From Sphingomonadaceae bacterium 3R27C6 (GTDB lineage Bacteria > Pseudomonadota > Alphaproteobacteria > Sphingomonadales > Sphingomonadaceae): DNA of 64,000 nt. Below the pieces are notes generated by a model, which saw nothing but the letters and a program-made list of their open reading frames with translations, did not search any database and was not told the DNA's origin. The DNA lies in NCBI GenBank assembly GCA_005503215.1, contig SCNS01000026.1, forward strand, positions 1 to 64,000, read 5' to 3'. Positions 1-8,063 of this stretch are shown in pieces. A program made the translations under genes and the position numbers. Within the stretch, counting starts at the first letter, position 1. Every line of letters begins with the position of its first letter.

Positions 1-77
1 GGGTGACGAAGAGGGAATGAACGCGGCCATAGCTATGCTCGCTTGACCTCGCTCGGCCGGGGGAGCATCCGCGGCCT

Positions 78-1295
78 ATGTCCTCCCCCGCACTCTCCCC
101 CATGAAACGCCCGTGGGTCGTCATCGCCTGCGCGGCGTTCATCGTCACGCTCGCGATGGGCGTGCGCCAGTCGTTCGGCCTGTTCCTGCCGCAGATGAGC
201 GCCGATATCGGCATCAGCCGCTCGGACTTTGGCCTCGCGATGGCGCTGCAGAATTTGCTTTTCGGGCTCGTCCAGCCCTTCGTCGGCGCGCTTGCCGACA
301 AGCATGGCGCGGGGCGTGTCGTGCTGGGCGGGGCGCTGCTCTATGCGCTCGGCCTGATCGGCGCGGCGTTTGCGACCGACGCGATCGGGCTGCATATCAG
401 TTTCGGCCTGCTGATCGGCATGGCGCAGTCGGCGACGACCTTCGTCGTCGTGCTCGGCGCGGTCGGCCGCGTCGTCAGCCCCGAAAAGCGCAGCAGCGCG
501 TTCGGTATCGTCACCGCGGGCGGGTCGCTCGGGCAATTTCTCGTGGTGCCGCTGGCATCGATGCTGCTCGGCGACATCGGCTATCACCAGACTTTGTGGA
601 TCATGGCGGGCCTTGTCGCGCTGTGCGGGCTGCTCGCGATCGGCGTTGCGGGTCGTACCGACACGCCCGGGACGCTGCAGGCCGAGGAGCAGACCGCGCG
701 CGAAGCGCTGCGCGAGGCCGCCGTTCACCGCGGCTATTGGCTGCTCAATGCGGGTTTCTTCGTCTGTGGTTTCCACATCGCCTTCATCGCGACGCATCTG
801 CCCGCCTATCTCGACGACAAGGGGCTCGGGATCGAGATCGGTGCGCAGGTGCTCGCGCTCGTCGGGCTGTTCAACATCCTCGGCTCCTACGTCTTCGGCC
901 GCGCGGGCGATTTGCTGCGGCAGAAATATGTGCTCTCGGCGCTCTACACCGCGCGCTCGGCGGTGATCGCGCTTTTCCTCTTCCTGCCCTTGAGCCATGC
1001 GAGCGCGCTCGTCTTCGCGGGCGCGATGGGCTTCCTCTGGCTCGGCACAGTGCCGCTGACCAGTGGGATCGTCGGGCGCATCTTCGGCATCCGCTATCTG
1101 TCGATGCTCTATGGCATCGTGTTTTTGAGCCACCAGCTTGGCAGCTTCTTCGGCGCTTGGATGGCGGGGCTGATCTTCGACGCGACGGGCAGCTATAATA
1201 TCGCGTGGGGTTTCTCGATCGCGCTCGGGCTGTTCGCGGGGCTCGTCCACCTGCCGATCGCCGACGCGCCGGTCAAACGGCTGGAACCAGCGTGA
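78..1295 (+). CDS. MFS transporter
   Basis: 405-residue inner-membrane transporter of the major facilitator superfamily with about twelve hydrophobic segments split by a polar central loop (residues ~195-215). The first helix carries VRQSFGLFLPQM and the loop after helix 2 has the family motif-A-like GALADKHGAGRV. Length is normal for the family. The ATG at 78 is preceded by GGGGGAG at 60-66; a second ATG at 102 (MKRPWVV) also fits but lacks a Shine-Dalgarno. The substrate cannot be read from the sequence; the N-terminal half resembles monocarboxylate/oxalate-type MFS proteins, which is only a family-level impression. Its stop overlaps the start of a tiny downstream gene. Confidence 0.9.
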   Translation: MSSPALSPMKRPWVVIACAAFIVTLAMGVRQSFGLFLPQMSADIGISRSDFGLAMALQNLLFGLVQPFVGALADKHGAGRVVLGGALLYALGLIGAAFATDAIGLHISFGLLIGMAQSATTFVVVLGAVGRVVSPEKRSSAFGIVTAGGSLGQFLVVPLASMLLGDIGYHQTLWIMAGLVALCGLLAIGVAGRTDTPGTLQAEEQTAREALREAAVHRGYWLLNAGFFVCGFHIAFIATHLPAYLDDKGLGIEIGAQVLALVGLFNILGSYVFGRAGDLLRQKYVLSALYTARSAVIALFLFLPLSHASALVFAGAMGFLWLGTVPLTSGIVGRIFGIRYLSMLYGIVFLSHQLGSFFGAWMAGLIFDATGSYNIAWGFSIALGLFAGLVHLPIADAPVKRLEPA

Positions 1296-1423
1296 AGATC
1301 GCGCGGCAGGACTGGGTGGCGCTCGCGCTCTTCATCCTGATCGCGGCGGGCGGGCTGTGGCTGTGGACCGGCGAGGGGCCGGTCGTCTGGCTCACCAACT
1401 TCGCGATCATGTGCGGCTTCTAG
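1292..1423 (+). CDS. 43-residue single-pass membrane peptide
   Basis: Short reading frame starting with GTG at 1292, overlapping the MFS stop in a GTGA arrangement that suggests translational coupling. The product starts VKIARQDW, has one clear hydrophobic helix (VALALFILIAAGGLWLW) and ends with NFAIMCGF. The base composition matches the transporter gene. I recognise no named family; a small accessory subunit or modulator of the preceding transporter is an inference from the coupling. It is below the size limit of most gene callers. Confidence 0.55.
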   Translation: MKIARQDWVALALFILIAAGGLWLWTGEGPVVWLTNFAIMCGF

Positions 1424-1427
1424 CCGC

Positions 1428-2615
1428 TTACTGCGGTTCTTCGATCTCGGGCGTCCGGTGACAGATCGCATCGTCGCCGTCCTTGGGCACGGCGGGGTCG
1501 GGGAGCAGCCGGAACACATGCGCCCATTGCGTCAGGGCGCGCTCGGGCCGCGTGCGCTTGTTTGCGACGACGTCGATGAAATCCCAGCACGCAACGGCGC
1601 TGCGCAGGAAATTGCTGTGCCCCGTCGACCCGCGCGAGACGTCGGTGGTGTCGATGACCGTGAGGCCGGGGCGCGACGCGGGGTAGCAACGCTCGGGCAG
1701 CCCCTTGGCTGTCAGTTCGGCCGCTTCGAACGGGTTGAAGCAATAGGGCGAGCCGAGCCGCGGATAGCCGTGGATCGCGCGCGAGGCGGCGAGCGCCTTG
1801 TCGGCGCGCGATGTATAGACGGTGATCCGGCGACCCACCGCGACGCGCCGCGCCGACAGCACTTCCTCCTCGATATCGCGCTCGAAGGTTTCGCGGTCGA
1901 TGTCGGGTGAGGCGAGGATGATGTTTGAGATATTGCTGCTGTCGGCGCTGCTCGACGTGCGGTCGACATAGGCGATCGCGGGGACGACGAGCCGCGCGCC
2001 GAGCGAGTGCGAGACGACCACGACCTCCTTCACCCAGCTCTGTTCGGCGAGCGATTTCAGGAAGTCGCGGAAATTGCGGACGTCGTGATACATGTTCGTC
2101 TCGTCGACGACATAGCTCAGGACCTTGCCTTGCGACGGCCAGCTATATTCGATGATCGGGCCGTCGAACCCCGTCATGCGCGCGATCTGCGCCGCATCCT
2201 TCGACGTCGTCGAGAAATTCTCGCGGTAGCCGTGGACATAGAGCAGCACGCGCCCCTGCTTGCGGTCGGTCTCGGCCTGCAATGCGCGCCACCAGTCGGC
2301 CGAGGTCTGGAAGGCGATCGGCGCGAGCAGCTTTTTTTTCTTGCCGACCACGACATCGCGCGGGGCGTTGAAGCGGCCGTATCGCATCTGGTCGCCGCGG
2401 TGATGGAGCAGCTCGATCTCGCTCGTGCGGCAATCGGGCAGGCGGCTCGTCGCAAAGAAATAGGGCAGCGCCTCGCCATCGATCACCGCGCCGGGCTGCG
2501 CGGTGCAGCGCGGGTCGGCGACATATTCGGCATGGCGGATCTTGCCATAATCGACCGCCGCGATGCTGCACCCCGACAACGGGACAAGGGCAAGCGCGGC
2601 CAGCAGGCGCGTCAT
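1428..2615 (-). CDS. Alpha/beta hydrolase lipoprotein (DUF900-like)
   Basis: 395-residue protein from the ATG at 2615 (MTRLLAALALVPLSGC), whose first 17 residues form a lipoprotein signal with lipobox LSGC, so it is probably anchored in an envelope membrane. The body has the alpha/beta hydrolase pattern: LLYVHGYRENF (oxyanion strand), the nucleophile elbow VVSHSLGARL (S-H-S-L-G) and a late histidine in STGHSNF. This matches the DUF900 group of serine hydrolases; the substrate is unknown. An upstream in-frame start at 2816 would bury the signal peptide, so it was not used. It lies downstream of cobS on the same strand, 113 bp away, and converges with the MFS pair. Confidence 0.8.
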   Translation of the reverse strand: MTRLLAALALVPLSGCSIAAVDYGKIRHAEYVADPRCTAQPGAVIDGEALPYFFATSRLPDCRTSEIELLHHRGDQMRYGRFNAPRDVVVGKKKKLLAPIAFQTSADWWRALQAETDRKQGRVLLYVHGYRENFSTTSKDAAQIARMTGFDGPIIEYSWPSQGKVLSYVVDETNMYHDVRNFRDFLKSLAEQSWVKEVVVVSHSLGARLVVPAIAYVDRTSSSADSSNISNIILASPDIDRETFERDIEEEVLSARRVAVGRRITVYTSRADKALAASRAIHGYPRLGSPYCFNPFEAAELTAKGLPERCYPASRPGLTVIDTTDVSRGSTGHSNFLRSAVACWDFIDVVANKRTRPERALTQWAHVFRLLPDPAVPKDGDDAICHRTPEIEEPQ

Positions 2616-2728
2616 TCGCACCGCGGGTTCATCTTTGAAAAGCCTGACACATTCGCCGACGCTGGCAGAGGATGGCAGGCTTTGGAAGCGAGAAATCGAT
2701 CTGGCGGACGCGCTGGCGCCCAGGTCGC

Positions 2729-3718
2729 TTACTTGCCGACCACGCTTTCGGGCAAATCTTCGCCGAACACGCGCTGATAATATTCGGCGACGATCATCCG
2801 CTCGGCCTCGTCGCATTTGTTGAGGAAGCTCAAGCGGAAGGCGAAGCCGATATTGTTGAAGATCGCGGTATTCTGCGCCCAGCTGATCACCGTGCGCGGC
2901 GACATCACGGTCGAAATATCGCCGTTGATGAAGCCCTGGCGCGTCAAATCGGCGACCTTGACCATGTTCGCGACGGTCGTCTCGTCGGTGTTCGGCACCT
3001 TGGCGAGGATGATCGCGCTTTCGGTCGCAGCGGGCAGATAGTTCAGCGTGACGACGATGTTCCAGCGGTCCATCTGGCCCTGGTTGATCTGCTGCGTGCC
3101 ATGATACAGCCCGCTCGTGTCGCCGAGCCCGACGGTGTTCGCGGTCGAGAACAGGCGGAAATGCGGGTTCGGGCGGATCACCCGGTTCTGGTCGAGCAGG
3201 GTCAGCTTGCCCTCGGTCTCGAGCACGCGCTGGATCACGAACATCACGTCGGGACGGCCCGCGTCATATTCGTCGAAGACGAGCGCGGTCGGCGTCTGCA
3301 GCGCCCAGGGGAGCAGGCCTTCGCGGAACTCGGTGACCTGCTGCCCGTCGCGCAGCACGATCGCGTCGCGGCCGACGAGGTCGATGCGGCTGATGTGCGC
3401 GTCGAGGTTGACGCGGATGCACGGCCATTTGAGGCGCGCCGCAACCTGCTCGATATGCGTCGACTTGCCGGTGCCGTGATAGCCCTGCACCATCACGCGG
3501 CGGTTGTATTTGAAGCCCGCGAGGATCGCGAGCGTCGTGTCGCCGTCGAAGACATAAGCGGGGTCGAGGTCGGGGACGCGCTCGTCGGCTTCGCTGAACG
3601 CCGGCACCTTCATGTCGATATCGACACCGAAAACCTCGCGCGCATCGACCTCGACATCGGGCGCCGCAAGCAGCGTTGAGCCGTGGTGATCGGGAAGGCT
3701 GTTCGGGATATCGGTCAT
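2729..3718 (-). CDS. cobS: CobS-type AAA ATPase (cobaltochelatase subunit CobS)
   Basis: 329 residues from the ATG at 3718 (MTDIPNSLPDHHG). It is a MoxR/CobS-class AAA+ ATPase: Walker A GYHGTGKST, Walker B ALVFDEYDAGRPD, sensor region FRLFSTANTVGLGDTSG, and the CobS-typical C-terminus ending FGEDLPESVVGK. CobS works with CobT and CobN to insert cobalt in aerobic B12 synthesis. No cobT or cobN lies in this window; the next gene downstream is an unrelated hydrolase. Upstream on the same strand are a SnoaL-like gene and a J-domain gene, with bolA divergent. It may serve cobaltochelatase encoded elsewhere or another metal-insertion role. Confidence 0.9.
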   Translation of the reverse strand: MTDIPNSLPDHHGSTLLAAPDVEVDAREVFGVDIDMKVPAFSEADERVPDLDPAYVFDGDTTLAILAGFKYNRRVMVQGYHGTGKSTHIEQVAARLKWPCIRVNLDAHISRIDLVGRDAIVLRDGQQVTEFREGLLPWALQTPTALVFDEYDAGRPDVMFVIQRVLETEGKLTLLDQNRVIRPNPHFRLFSTANTVGLGDTSGLYHGTQQINQGQMDRWNIVVTLNYLPAATESAIILAKVPNTDETTVANMVKVADLTRQGFINGDISTVMSPRTVISWAQNTAIFNNIGFAFRLSFLNKCDEAERMIVAEYYQRVFGEDLPESVVGK

Positions 3719-3809
3719 GGCAAAGTCCAGCAAGCAAACGGGGAGAGTCGCCGCGCGGCGGCGCTTCGCCGTCGCGGTATCGTCATGGGTTGCGGCTTGC
3801 AACGCCTTT

Positions 3810-4247
3810 TCAGAGCAAACCGAGCGCCTTCATCACCGCCGACTGGTCATAATAGGGACGTTCGCACACGATCTTGTCGCCGCCGGGCGCGAATTCGAAG
3901 CTCGCGGCCATACGAATGCGGAACGCCTTGCCCGTCGGCGCGATCGTCCGCACGCCAAGCTTCAGCGGGCCGGTGTGCGTGCCGGTCAGCCAGAATTCGA
4001 CGAGTACCGTATTCGTCATTTCATCGGCGGCGATCGCGATCAACTCGTTCGCCTGATCGGGAAAGGGCTCGCGCGACGTGGCGAAATAGGACCGCACCGC
4101 CGCTTCGCCGTCGAAGATCGTGCCGGGGCCCATCAGTTCGTATCGCGGGTGGTCGAAGGTCGCGAGGACGCCGTCCCAATCGTGCGTGATCTCGAGCGCC
4201 ATGTGGCGGCGCACCACTTCGATCCGTGCTTCGTCGAGGTCGGTCAT
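3810..4247 (-). CDS. SnoaL-like / NTF2-fold protein
   Basis: 145-residue cytosolic protein with the small alpha+beta barrel pattern of the SnoaL/NTF2 superfamily: an N-terminal helix (EARIEVVRRHMALE), the motif DWDGVLATFDHPRYELM, then VRSYFATSREPFPD and a C-terminal sheet with FRIRMAASFEF. Many such proteins are small isomerases, cyclases or dehydratases, but the active-site residues vary too much to name a reaction. It is 11 bp from the J-domain gene, suggesting co-transcription, and upstream of cobS. Confidence 0.75.
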   Translation of the reverse strand: MTDLDEARIEVVRRHMALEITHDWDGVLATFDHPRYELMGPGTIFDGEAAVRSYFATSREPFPDQANELIAIAADEMTNTVLVEFWLTGTHTGPLKLGVRTIAPTGKAFRIRMAASFEFAPGGDKIVCERPYYDQSAVMKALGLL

Positions 4248-4258
4248 CGTGCGTCTCC

Positions 4259-4852
4259 CTATGCGAAAGCCTTGGTCTTCCTCAGCAATTGATACGCCTG
4301 GACTACCTCACCCAGTCTCGCTTCGAAACTGCGATCGCCGCCATTGCGGTCGGGATGATATTTGCGGACAAGCTCGCTGTAGCGCCGCCGCAGCGCCGCG
4401 CGGTCGGCGTCAGCGGGCAGCGCGAGCAACTGCATCGCCGCATGCTCCTCGCGCGACAGGCCGGGATTCTTCGCCTCGCGCCGCGCCTCGTCCATCCGCT
4501 GGCGGAAGCGCGCGCCGAGCGCGTCGATCGGATCGCGGAAATCGGCCCAGCGCGGCGGCAGGTCGGCGCTGCCCGCGGGACGGAAGGTGCGGCTTTCGGT
4601 CTCCCACCCAGCCGTGGGGGACTGTGCTTCCATGATCTGGTCCGCGGTCATGCCCTCGAAGAAATTATAGCCGGCGTTGAATTCGCGCACATGGTCGAGG
4701 CACAGCCAGCGATATTGCGGCGGGCCGTCGGGCGAGCGCGTCCACGCCATCGGCGCGCGGAATTCGCCGGGTTCGCGGCAGCCGGGCGCGACGCAGGGCT
4801 CTTCGCGCGGGACGCGGCCATGAAAACGGGACGGGCGTGCAGAAGAAGGCAC
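4259..4852 (-). CDS. J-domain (DnaJ-like) protein
   Basis: 197 residues from a GTG at 4852 (VPSSARPSRFHGRV), chosen because GAAAG sits 6 nt upstream on the minus strand. A longer ATG start at 4918 would overlap the bolA start. The N-terminal third has a CVAPGC/WLCLDHV cysteine-histidine pattern that could bind zinc. The C-terminal ~60 residues form a J domain with the HPD signature in LVRKYHPDRNGGD, so it should recruit and stimulate DnaK. Unlike DnaJ, the J domain is at the C-terminus and there is no G/F linker. It clusters with bolA (divergent) and cobS, an arrangement I associate with alphaproteobacteria. Confidence 0.8.
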   Translation of the reverse strand: MPSSARPSRFHGRVPREEPCVAPGCREPGEFRAPMAWTRSPDGPPQYRWLCLDHVREFNAGYNFFEGMTADQIMEAQSPTAGWETESRTFRPAGSADLPPRWADFRDPIDALGARFRQRMDEARREAKNPGLSREEHAAMQLLALPADADRAALRRRYSELVRKYHPDRNGGDRSFEARLGEVVQAYQLLRKTKAFA

Positions 4853-4916
4853 AACAGACTTTCGATGGGTGTTGGAGGTCTTATAATTTGGCGACGAAGC
4901 GCTTATGGTCAACCCC

Positions 4917-5195
4917 ATGAGCAGCAAAGGCCCCGTACAGCAAGAGATGGAAAGCCTGCTCAGCGCAGCCTTTCCCGACGCCAATTTCATCCTGAGCAAC
5001 GATAGCGCCAGCCACCACGGCCATATGGGCGACGACGGCAGCGGCGAGTCGCATTTCAGCCTGAGCATCGAATGGGCGGGCTTTGCCGGGCAAAACCGCG
5101 TTGCGCGCCAGCGCGCGGTGAACAAGGCGCTCGGCGACCTGCCGGGCCAGCGCGTCCACGCGCTCGCGATCAAGGCGACCGCACCCGGAGAATGA
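4917..5195 (+). CDS. bolA: BolA family protein
   Basis: 92-residue BolA-type protein from the ATG at 4917 (MSSKGPVQQEM). The class II KH-like fold is recognisable: N-terminal helix, a loop with the conserved SASHHGHMG histidines, GESHFSLSIEWAGF, and RVARQRAVNKALGDL followed by VHALAIKA. BolA proteins partner monothiol glutaredoxins in Fe-S trafficking and also affect morphology and transcription. It is the first gene of a tight run: its TGA overlaps the ATG of the cupin gene. An in-frame ATG at 4905 exists but gives a non-family extension. Confidence 0.88.
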   Translation: MSSKGPVQQEMESLLSAAFPDANFILSNDSASHHGHMGDDGSGESHFSLSIEWAGFAGQNRVARQRAVNKALGDLPGQRVHALAIKATAPGE

Positions 5196-5566
5196 CGATG
5201 CCCGACAAGGTGAACCTCGCCGACGCCTTCGCGAAAATTCCCGACGCGTGGAACCCGCGCGTCGCGGGCGACATCAATGATTTTCAGGTCAAGCTGGTCA
5301 AGCTCGACGGCAAGTTCGACTGGCATCATCATGACCAAGAGGACGAACTCTTCCTTGTCGTCGCCGGCCGGATGAAGATGGCGTTTCGCGGCCGCGACGT
5401 GATCGTCGAGCCCGGCGAGTTCATCATCGTCCCGCACGGCGTCGAACATTGCCCCGAGGCGCTGGATGGCGAATGCCATGTGCTGCTGCTCGAACCGAAT
5501 TCGACCCTCAACACCGGCAATGTCGAAACCGAAAAGACGCGCAAAACATTGGAAAGGCTCGATTGA
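5192..5566 (+). CDS. Small cupin-domain protein
   Basis: 124-residue single-domain cupin. Motif 1 is WHHHDQEDELFLVVAG, giving the metal-binding histidines and glutamate, and motif 2 is GEFIIVPHGVEHCPEA with the last histidine. It overlaps bolA at ATGA (5192-5195) and shares one base with the following pirin gene, so the three are almost certainly co-translated. A metal-dependent sensor or small-molecule isomerase/dioxygenase role is possible; the substrate is not evident. Confidence 0.82.
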   Translation: MTMPDKVNLADAFAKIPDAWNPRVAGDINDFQVKLVKLDGKFDWHHHDQEDELFLVVAGRMKMAFRGRDVIVEPGEFIIVPHGVEHCPEALDGECHVLLLEPNSTLNTGNVETEKTRKTLERLD

Positions 5567-6450
5567 TGTTCGACATCATCACCCCCTCGACCCATGACCT
5601 CGGCGCCTTTGAAGTGCGCCGCACGCTGCCGAACAAGGCGCGGACGATGGTCGGTCCCTTCATCTTCGTCGACCAGTTCGGCCCGGCGCATTTCGACATC
5701 GGCCGCGGCATGGACGTGCGCCCGCACCCGCACATCAACCTCGCCACCGTTACCTATCTGTTCGAAGGCGCGATCGACCATCGCGACAGCATCGGCACCT
5801 TCGCGACGATCCGCCCGGGGGCGTGCAATTTGATGACCGCGGGCAGCGGCATCGTCCATTCGGAGCGCACCCCTGCGCCAGAACGCGCGACCGGATCGGC
5901 GATTTCGGGAATGCAGACCTGGCTCGCTTTGCCCGACGGCAAGGAAGAGATTGACGCGGCGTTCGAGCATGTCGCTAAGGAGGATCTGCCGCTGGTCGAG
6001 GACAGCGGCGTATCGGCGCGCGTCATCATGGGCGGCCTGTGGGGCGCGACCTCGCCGATCACCCAGCACGCAGCGACCATCTATGCCGACATCTTGATGA
6101 ACGCCGGCGCGACGATCCCGATCGATGCCGAGGCCGACGAGCGCGCGGTACTGGTCGCACTCGGCGACGCGAGCCTCGATGGCGAAGCGCTCGACCGCTA
6201 TAGCCTCTATATCCTCAAGCCCGGACAGGCGATGACGCTCCGCGCCGAAACCGACGCGCGCGTGATGCTACTCGGCGGCGAGGCGTTCAAGACGCCGCGC
6301 CATGTCTTCTGGAATTTCGTGAGCTCCAGCCGCGACCGCATCAACCAGGCGAAGCACGACTGGAAGGACCGCAAATTCCCGCTCGTCCCCGGCGATAGCG
6401 AGGAGTTCATCCCGATTCCCGAAGTGCCGAAGACGGTGAGTTATCCGTGA
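5566..6450 (+). CDS. Pirin family protein
   Basis: 294 residues starting MFDIITPSTHDLG at 5566. It is a bicupin of the pirin family: RPHPHINLATVTYLFEG gives the metal-binding histidines of the N-terminal cupin, GACNLMTAGSGIVHSER is the family hallmark, and the C-terminal domain carries FKTPRHVFWNFVSSSRDRI. Bacterial pirins include quercetin 2,3-dioxygenases and redox-related regulators. Its place after bolA and a cupin gene suggests a stress or metal role, which is inference. Confidence 0.9.
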   Translation: MFDIITPSTHDLGAFEVRRTLPNKARTMVGPFIFVDQFGPAHFDIGRGMDVRPHPHINLATVTYLFEGAIDHRDSIGTFATIRPGACNLMTAGSGIVHSERTPAPERATGSAISGMQTWLALPDGKEEIDAAFEHVAKEDLPLVEDSGVSARVIMGGLWGATSPITQHAATIYADILMNAGATIPIDAEADERAVLVALGDASLDGEALDRYSLYILKPGQAMTLRAETDARVMLLGGEAFKTPRHVFWNFVSSSRDRINQAKHDWKDRKFPLVPGDSEEFIPIPEVPKTVSYP

Positions 6451-6466
6451 GGTCGGCTAACGATCG

Positions 6467-6757
6467 TTAACGGTCATCGGCCTCGCAATGATTTCGACCG
6501 CAATGCCCGCAAACTTTGCGAGGCCATGGCGTGGAAATGGCGAGAAAGCCCTTATTGCTGAGGAAGGGCGACAGACCGCAATCATGGCAACGAAACACAT
6601 GCATCATCACCGCTCCATGACCCAACCAGAACGCCATTCCAGCGAAGATTCCAGCCGTGCCGAAGGTGCCTTGCAGGGCCGATATCCATGCGGGGAAAGT
6701 GAAAAACACTACAAGAACCCACGCCATAAATAGCTGGCATTTTTTGTAGAGCGTCAT
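6467..6757 (-). CDS. Small membrane protein with cysteine-rich tail
   Basis: 96 residues from the ATG at 6757 (MTLYKKCQLFMAW). Two hydrophobic helices (WVLVVFFTFPAWI and AGIFAGMAFWLGHGAVMM) are followed by a Cys/His-rich tail, HVFRCHDCGLSP and KVCGHCGRNHCEADD, arranged as two CxxC pairs that look like a rubredoxin-like or zinc-ribbon knuckle. I do not recognise a family. It converges with the pirin gene and its body is clearly lower in GC than its neighbours. An upstream start at 6901 only adds low-complexity sequence. Confidence 0.55.
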   Translation of the reverse strand: MTLYKKCQLFMAWVLVVFFTFPAWISALQGTFGTAGIFAGMAFWLGHGAVMMHVFRCHDCGLSPFLSNKGFLAISTPWPRKVCGHCGRNHCEADDR

Positions 6758-6915
6758 TGACGTCTTGTGCCAGTCGTAACGGCAACTTCCCACCCCAAAA
6801 CCGACGTTGCGGCGATCTCCGTCGCCTTCGGGACGATCCCTATCTGTTGCAGCTTGCCAGCCGCGCCAATCCTCGCCAGATTGGTTTCGAAACGAAACCA
6901 AAGGAGCCAGGGCGA

Positions 6916-7839
6916 ATGATCGACGATTTCGAACAGCAGCGGGTGAAGCTTGCGACCGGAGTCGAGCTCGACGTCGTCGACATGGGACCGCGCGACGCGC
7001 CGGTCCTCATCTTCCTCCACGGCTTTCCCGAATCGCACCGCACCTGGCGCTATCAGCTGCCGCACTTCGCGGGCGACTTTCGCTGCATCGCGCCCGACCA
7101 GCGCGGCTATCGCGGCTCGTCGAAGCCGCGGGATGCCGAATCCTACACGCCCGACAAGCTGATCGCCGACATCTTCGCGCTCGCCGACGCGCTCGGCGTC
7201 GGTGAATTCACGATCGTCGGTCATGATTGGGGCGGGGCGATCGCGTGGGGCGTCGCGCTCGGCGGTCAGCCGGGCGGACTCCATCCGGCATGGACGGGGC
7301 GGGTGACGCGTGCGGTGATCGCCAACGCACCGCATCCGGCGATTTTCCAGCGCCTGCTCGCCACCAACGAGGACCAGCGCGCGGCGAGCCAATATATCCG
7401 CACCTTCCGCGACCCGGCGAACGACGCGATCATCGAGGAGCATGGCATCGCGGGCATTCTCGCCCATGCCTTTGCCGGGCGGGTGCCGAGCGGCGGGTTG
7501 CAGCCCGCCGACGAGATCGGCCGGTTGCTGAAGGACTGGGAGGATCGCGACGCCTGCCGCGCGATGATCAACTGGTATCGCGGTTCGACGATCAACGTGC
7601 CCGCGATGGACGAGCCCTATGCCGAGCCGCCCGCGGCGCCGTTCCCGAAACTGGCCATCCCGACGCTCGTCATCTGGGCGCTCGACGATGTCGCGCTGCC
7701 GCCGTGCAACCTCGACGGTATGGAGGAACTCGTGCCCGACGTGACGATCGTCGAAGTCCCCGACTGCGGCCATTTCGTGCCGTGGGAGGCGCCCGATGCG
7801 GTCAATCGCGCGATCGATGAATTCCTCGCGGCAAAATAA
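6916..7839 (+). CDS. Alpha/beta hydrolase, epoxide-hydrolase type
   Basis: 307-residue soluble hydrolase. The ATG at 6916 follows AAGGAG at 6901-6906. It has HGFP (residues 35-38) for the oxyanion region, the nucleophile elbow VGHDWGG with Asp104, which is the epoxide-hydrolase/haloalkane-dehalogenase pattern rather than a serine, a candidate acid in WALDDVALP (~257) and the catalytic histidine in DCGHFVPWE (His286). A cap domain separates the two halves. Epoxide hydrolysis is the likelier reaction; haloalkane dehalogenation is an alternative, to be decided by the cap tyrosines versus tryptophans. Confidence 0.87.
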   Translation: MIDDFEQQRVKLATGVELDVVDMGPRDAPVLIFLHGFPESHRTWRYQLPHFAGDFRCIAPDQRGYRGSSKPRDAESYTPDKLIADIFALADALGVGEFTIVGHDWGGAIAWGVALGGQPGGLHPAWTGRVTRAVIANAPHPAIFQRLLATNEDQRAASQYIRTFRDPANDAIIEEHGIAGILAHAFAGRVPSGGLQPADEIGRLLKDWEDRDACRAMINWYRGSTINVPAMDEPYAEPPAAPFPKLAIPTLVIWALDDVALPPCNLDGMEELVPDVTIVEVPDCGHFVPWEAPDAVNRAIDEFLAAK

Positions 7840-7869
7840 ACAAGGCTATATTTTTGTTCGGAAAAAAGT

Positions 7870-7895
7870 GGCGGGCGGCGATTGCGCCGCCCGCC
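7870..7895. terminator. GC-rich hairpin after the hydrolase gene
   Basis: A perfect 11-bp stem, GGCGGGCGGCG / CGCCGCCCGCC, with a 4-base loop ATTG, 30 bp beyond the stop codon of the hydrolase gene. There is no T-run after it on the plus strand but six As precede it, so it would be a better terminator for minus-strand transcripts or simply stabilise the mRNA 3' end. Confidence 0.5.
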
Positions 7896-8003
7896 GTCGG
7901 GGGGGTCTGTTCATGCGTGTCTGGGGCACGCGTATTAGCCTGGCCCACGCCTCATTTGTCTCGGCTGCGACTAAGGCCGAGGACTTGGGGTAGGGCGATT
8001 TAA

Positions 8004-8024
8004 CCATATTATTGCGCAATATGG
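8004..8024. promoter_or_regulatory. Inverted repeat upstream of the AraC gene
   Basis: CCATATT, seven bases, AATATGG: exact 7-bp arms whose centre contains the perfect palindrome ATTGCGCAAT. It ends 39 bp before the AraC-family start codon in a locally AT-rich stretch, so it is a candidate operator for autoregulation. No protein binding can be shown from sequence alone. Confidence 0.45.
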
Positions 8025-8063
8025 CAGGCTTTCACATTTTCCCATTCTTGCCATACTCATGCG

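Noticed and set aside
2331..2340. Run of eight As in the coding strand of the DUF900 lipoprotein (KKKK)
   Set aside because: Could allow slippage, but the frame is intact on both sides and the lysines fit, so no frameshift is claimed.
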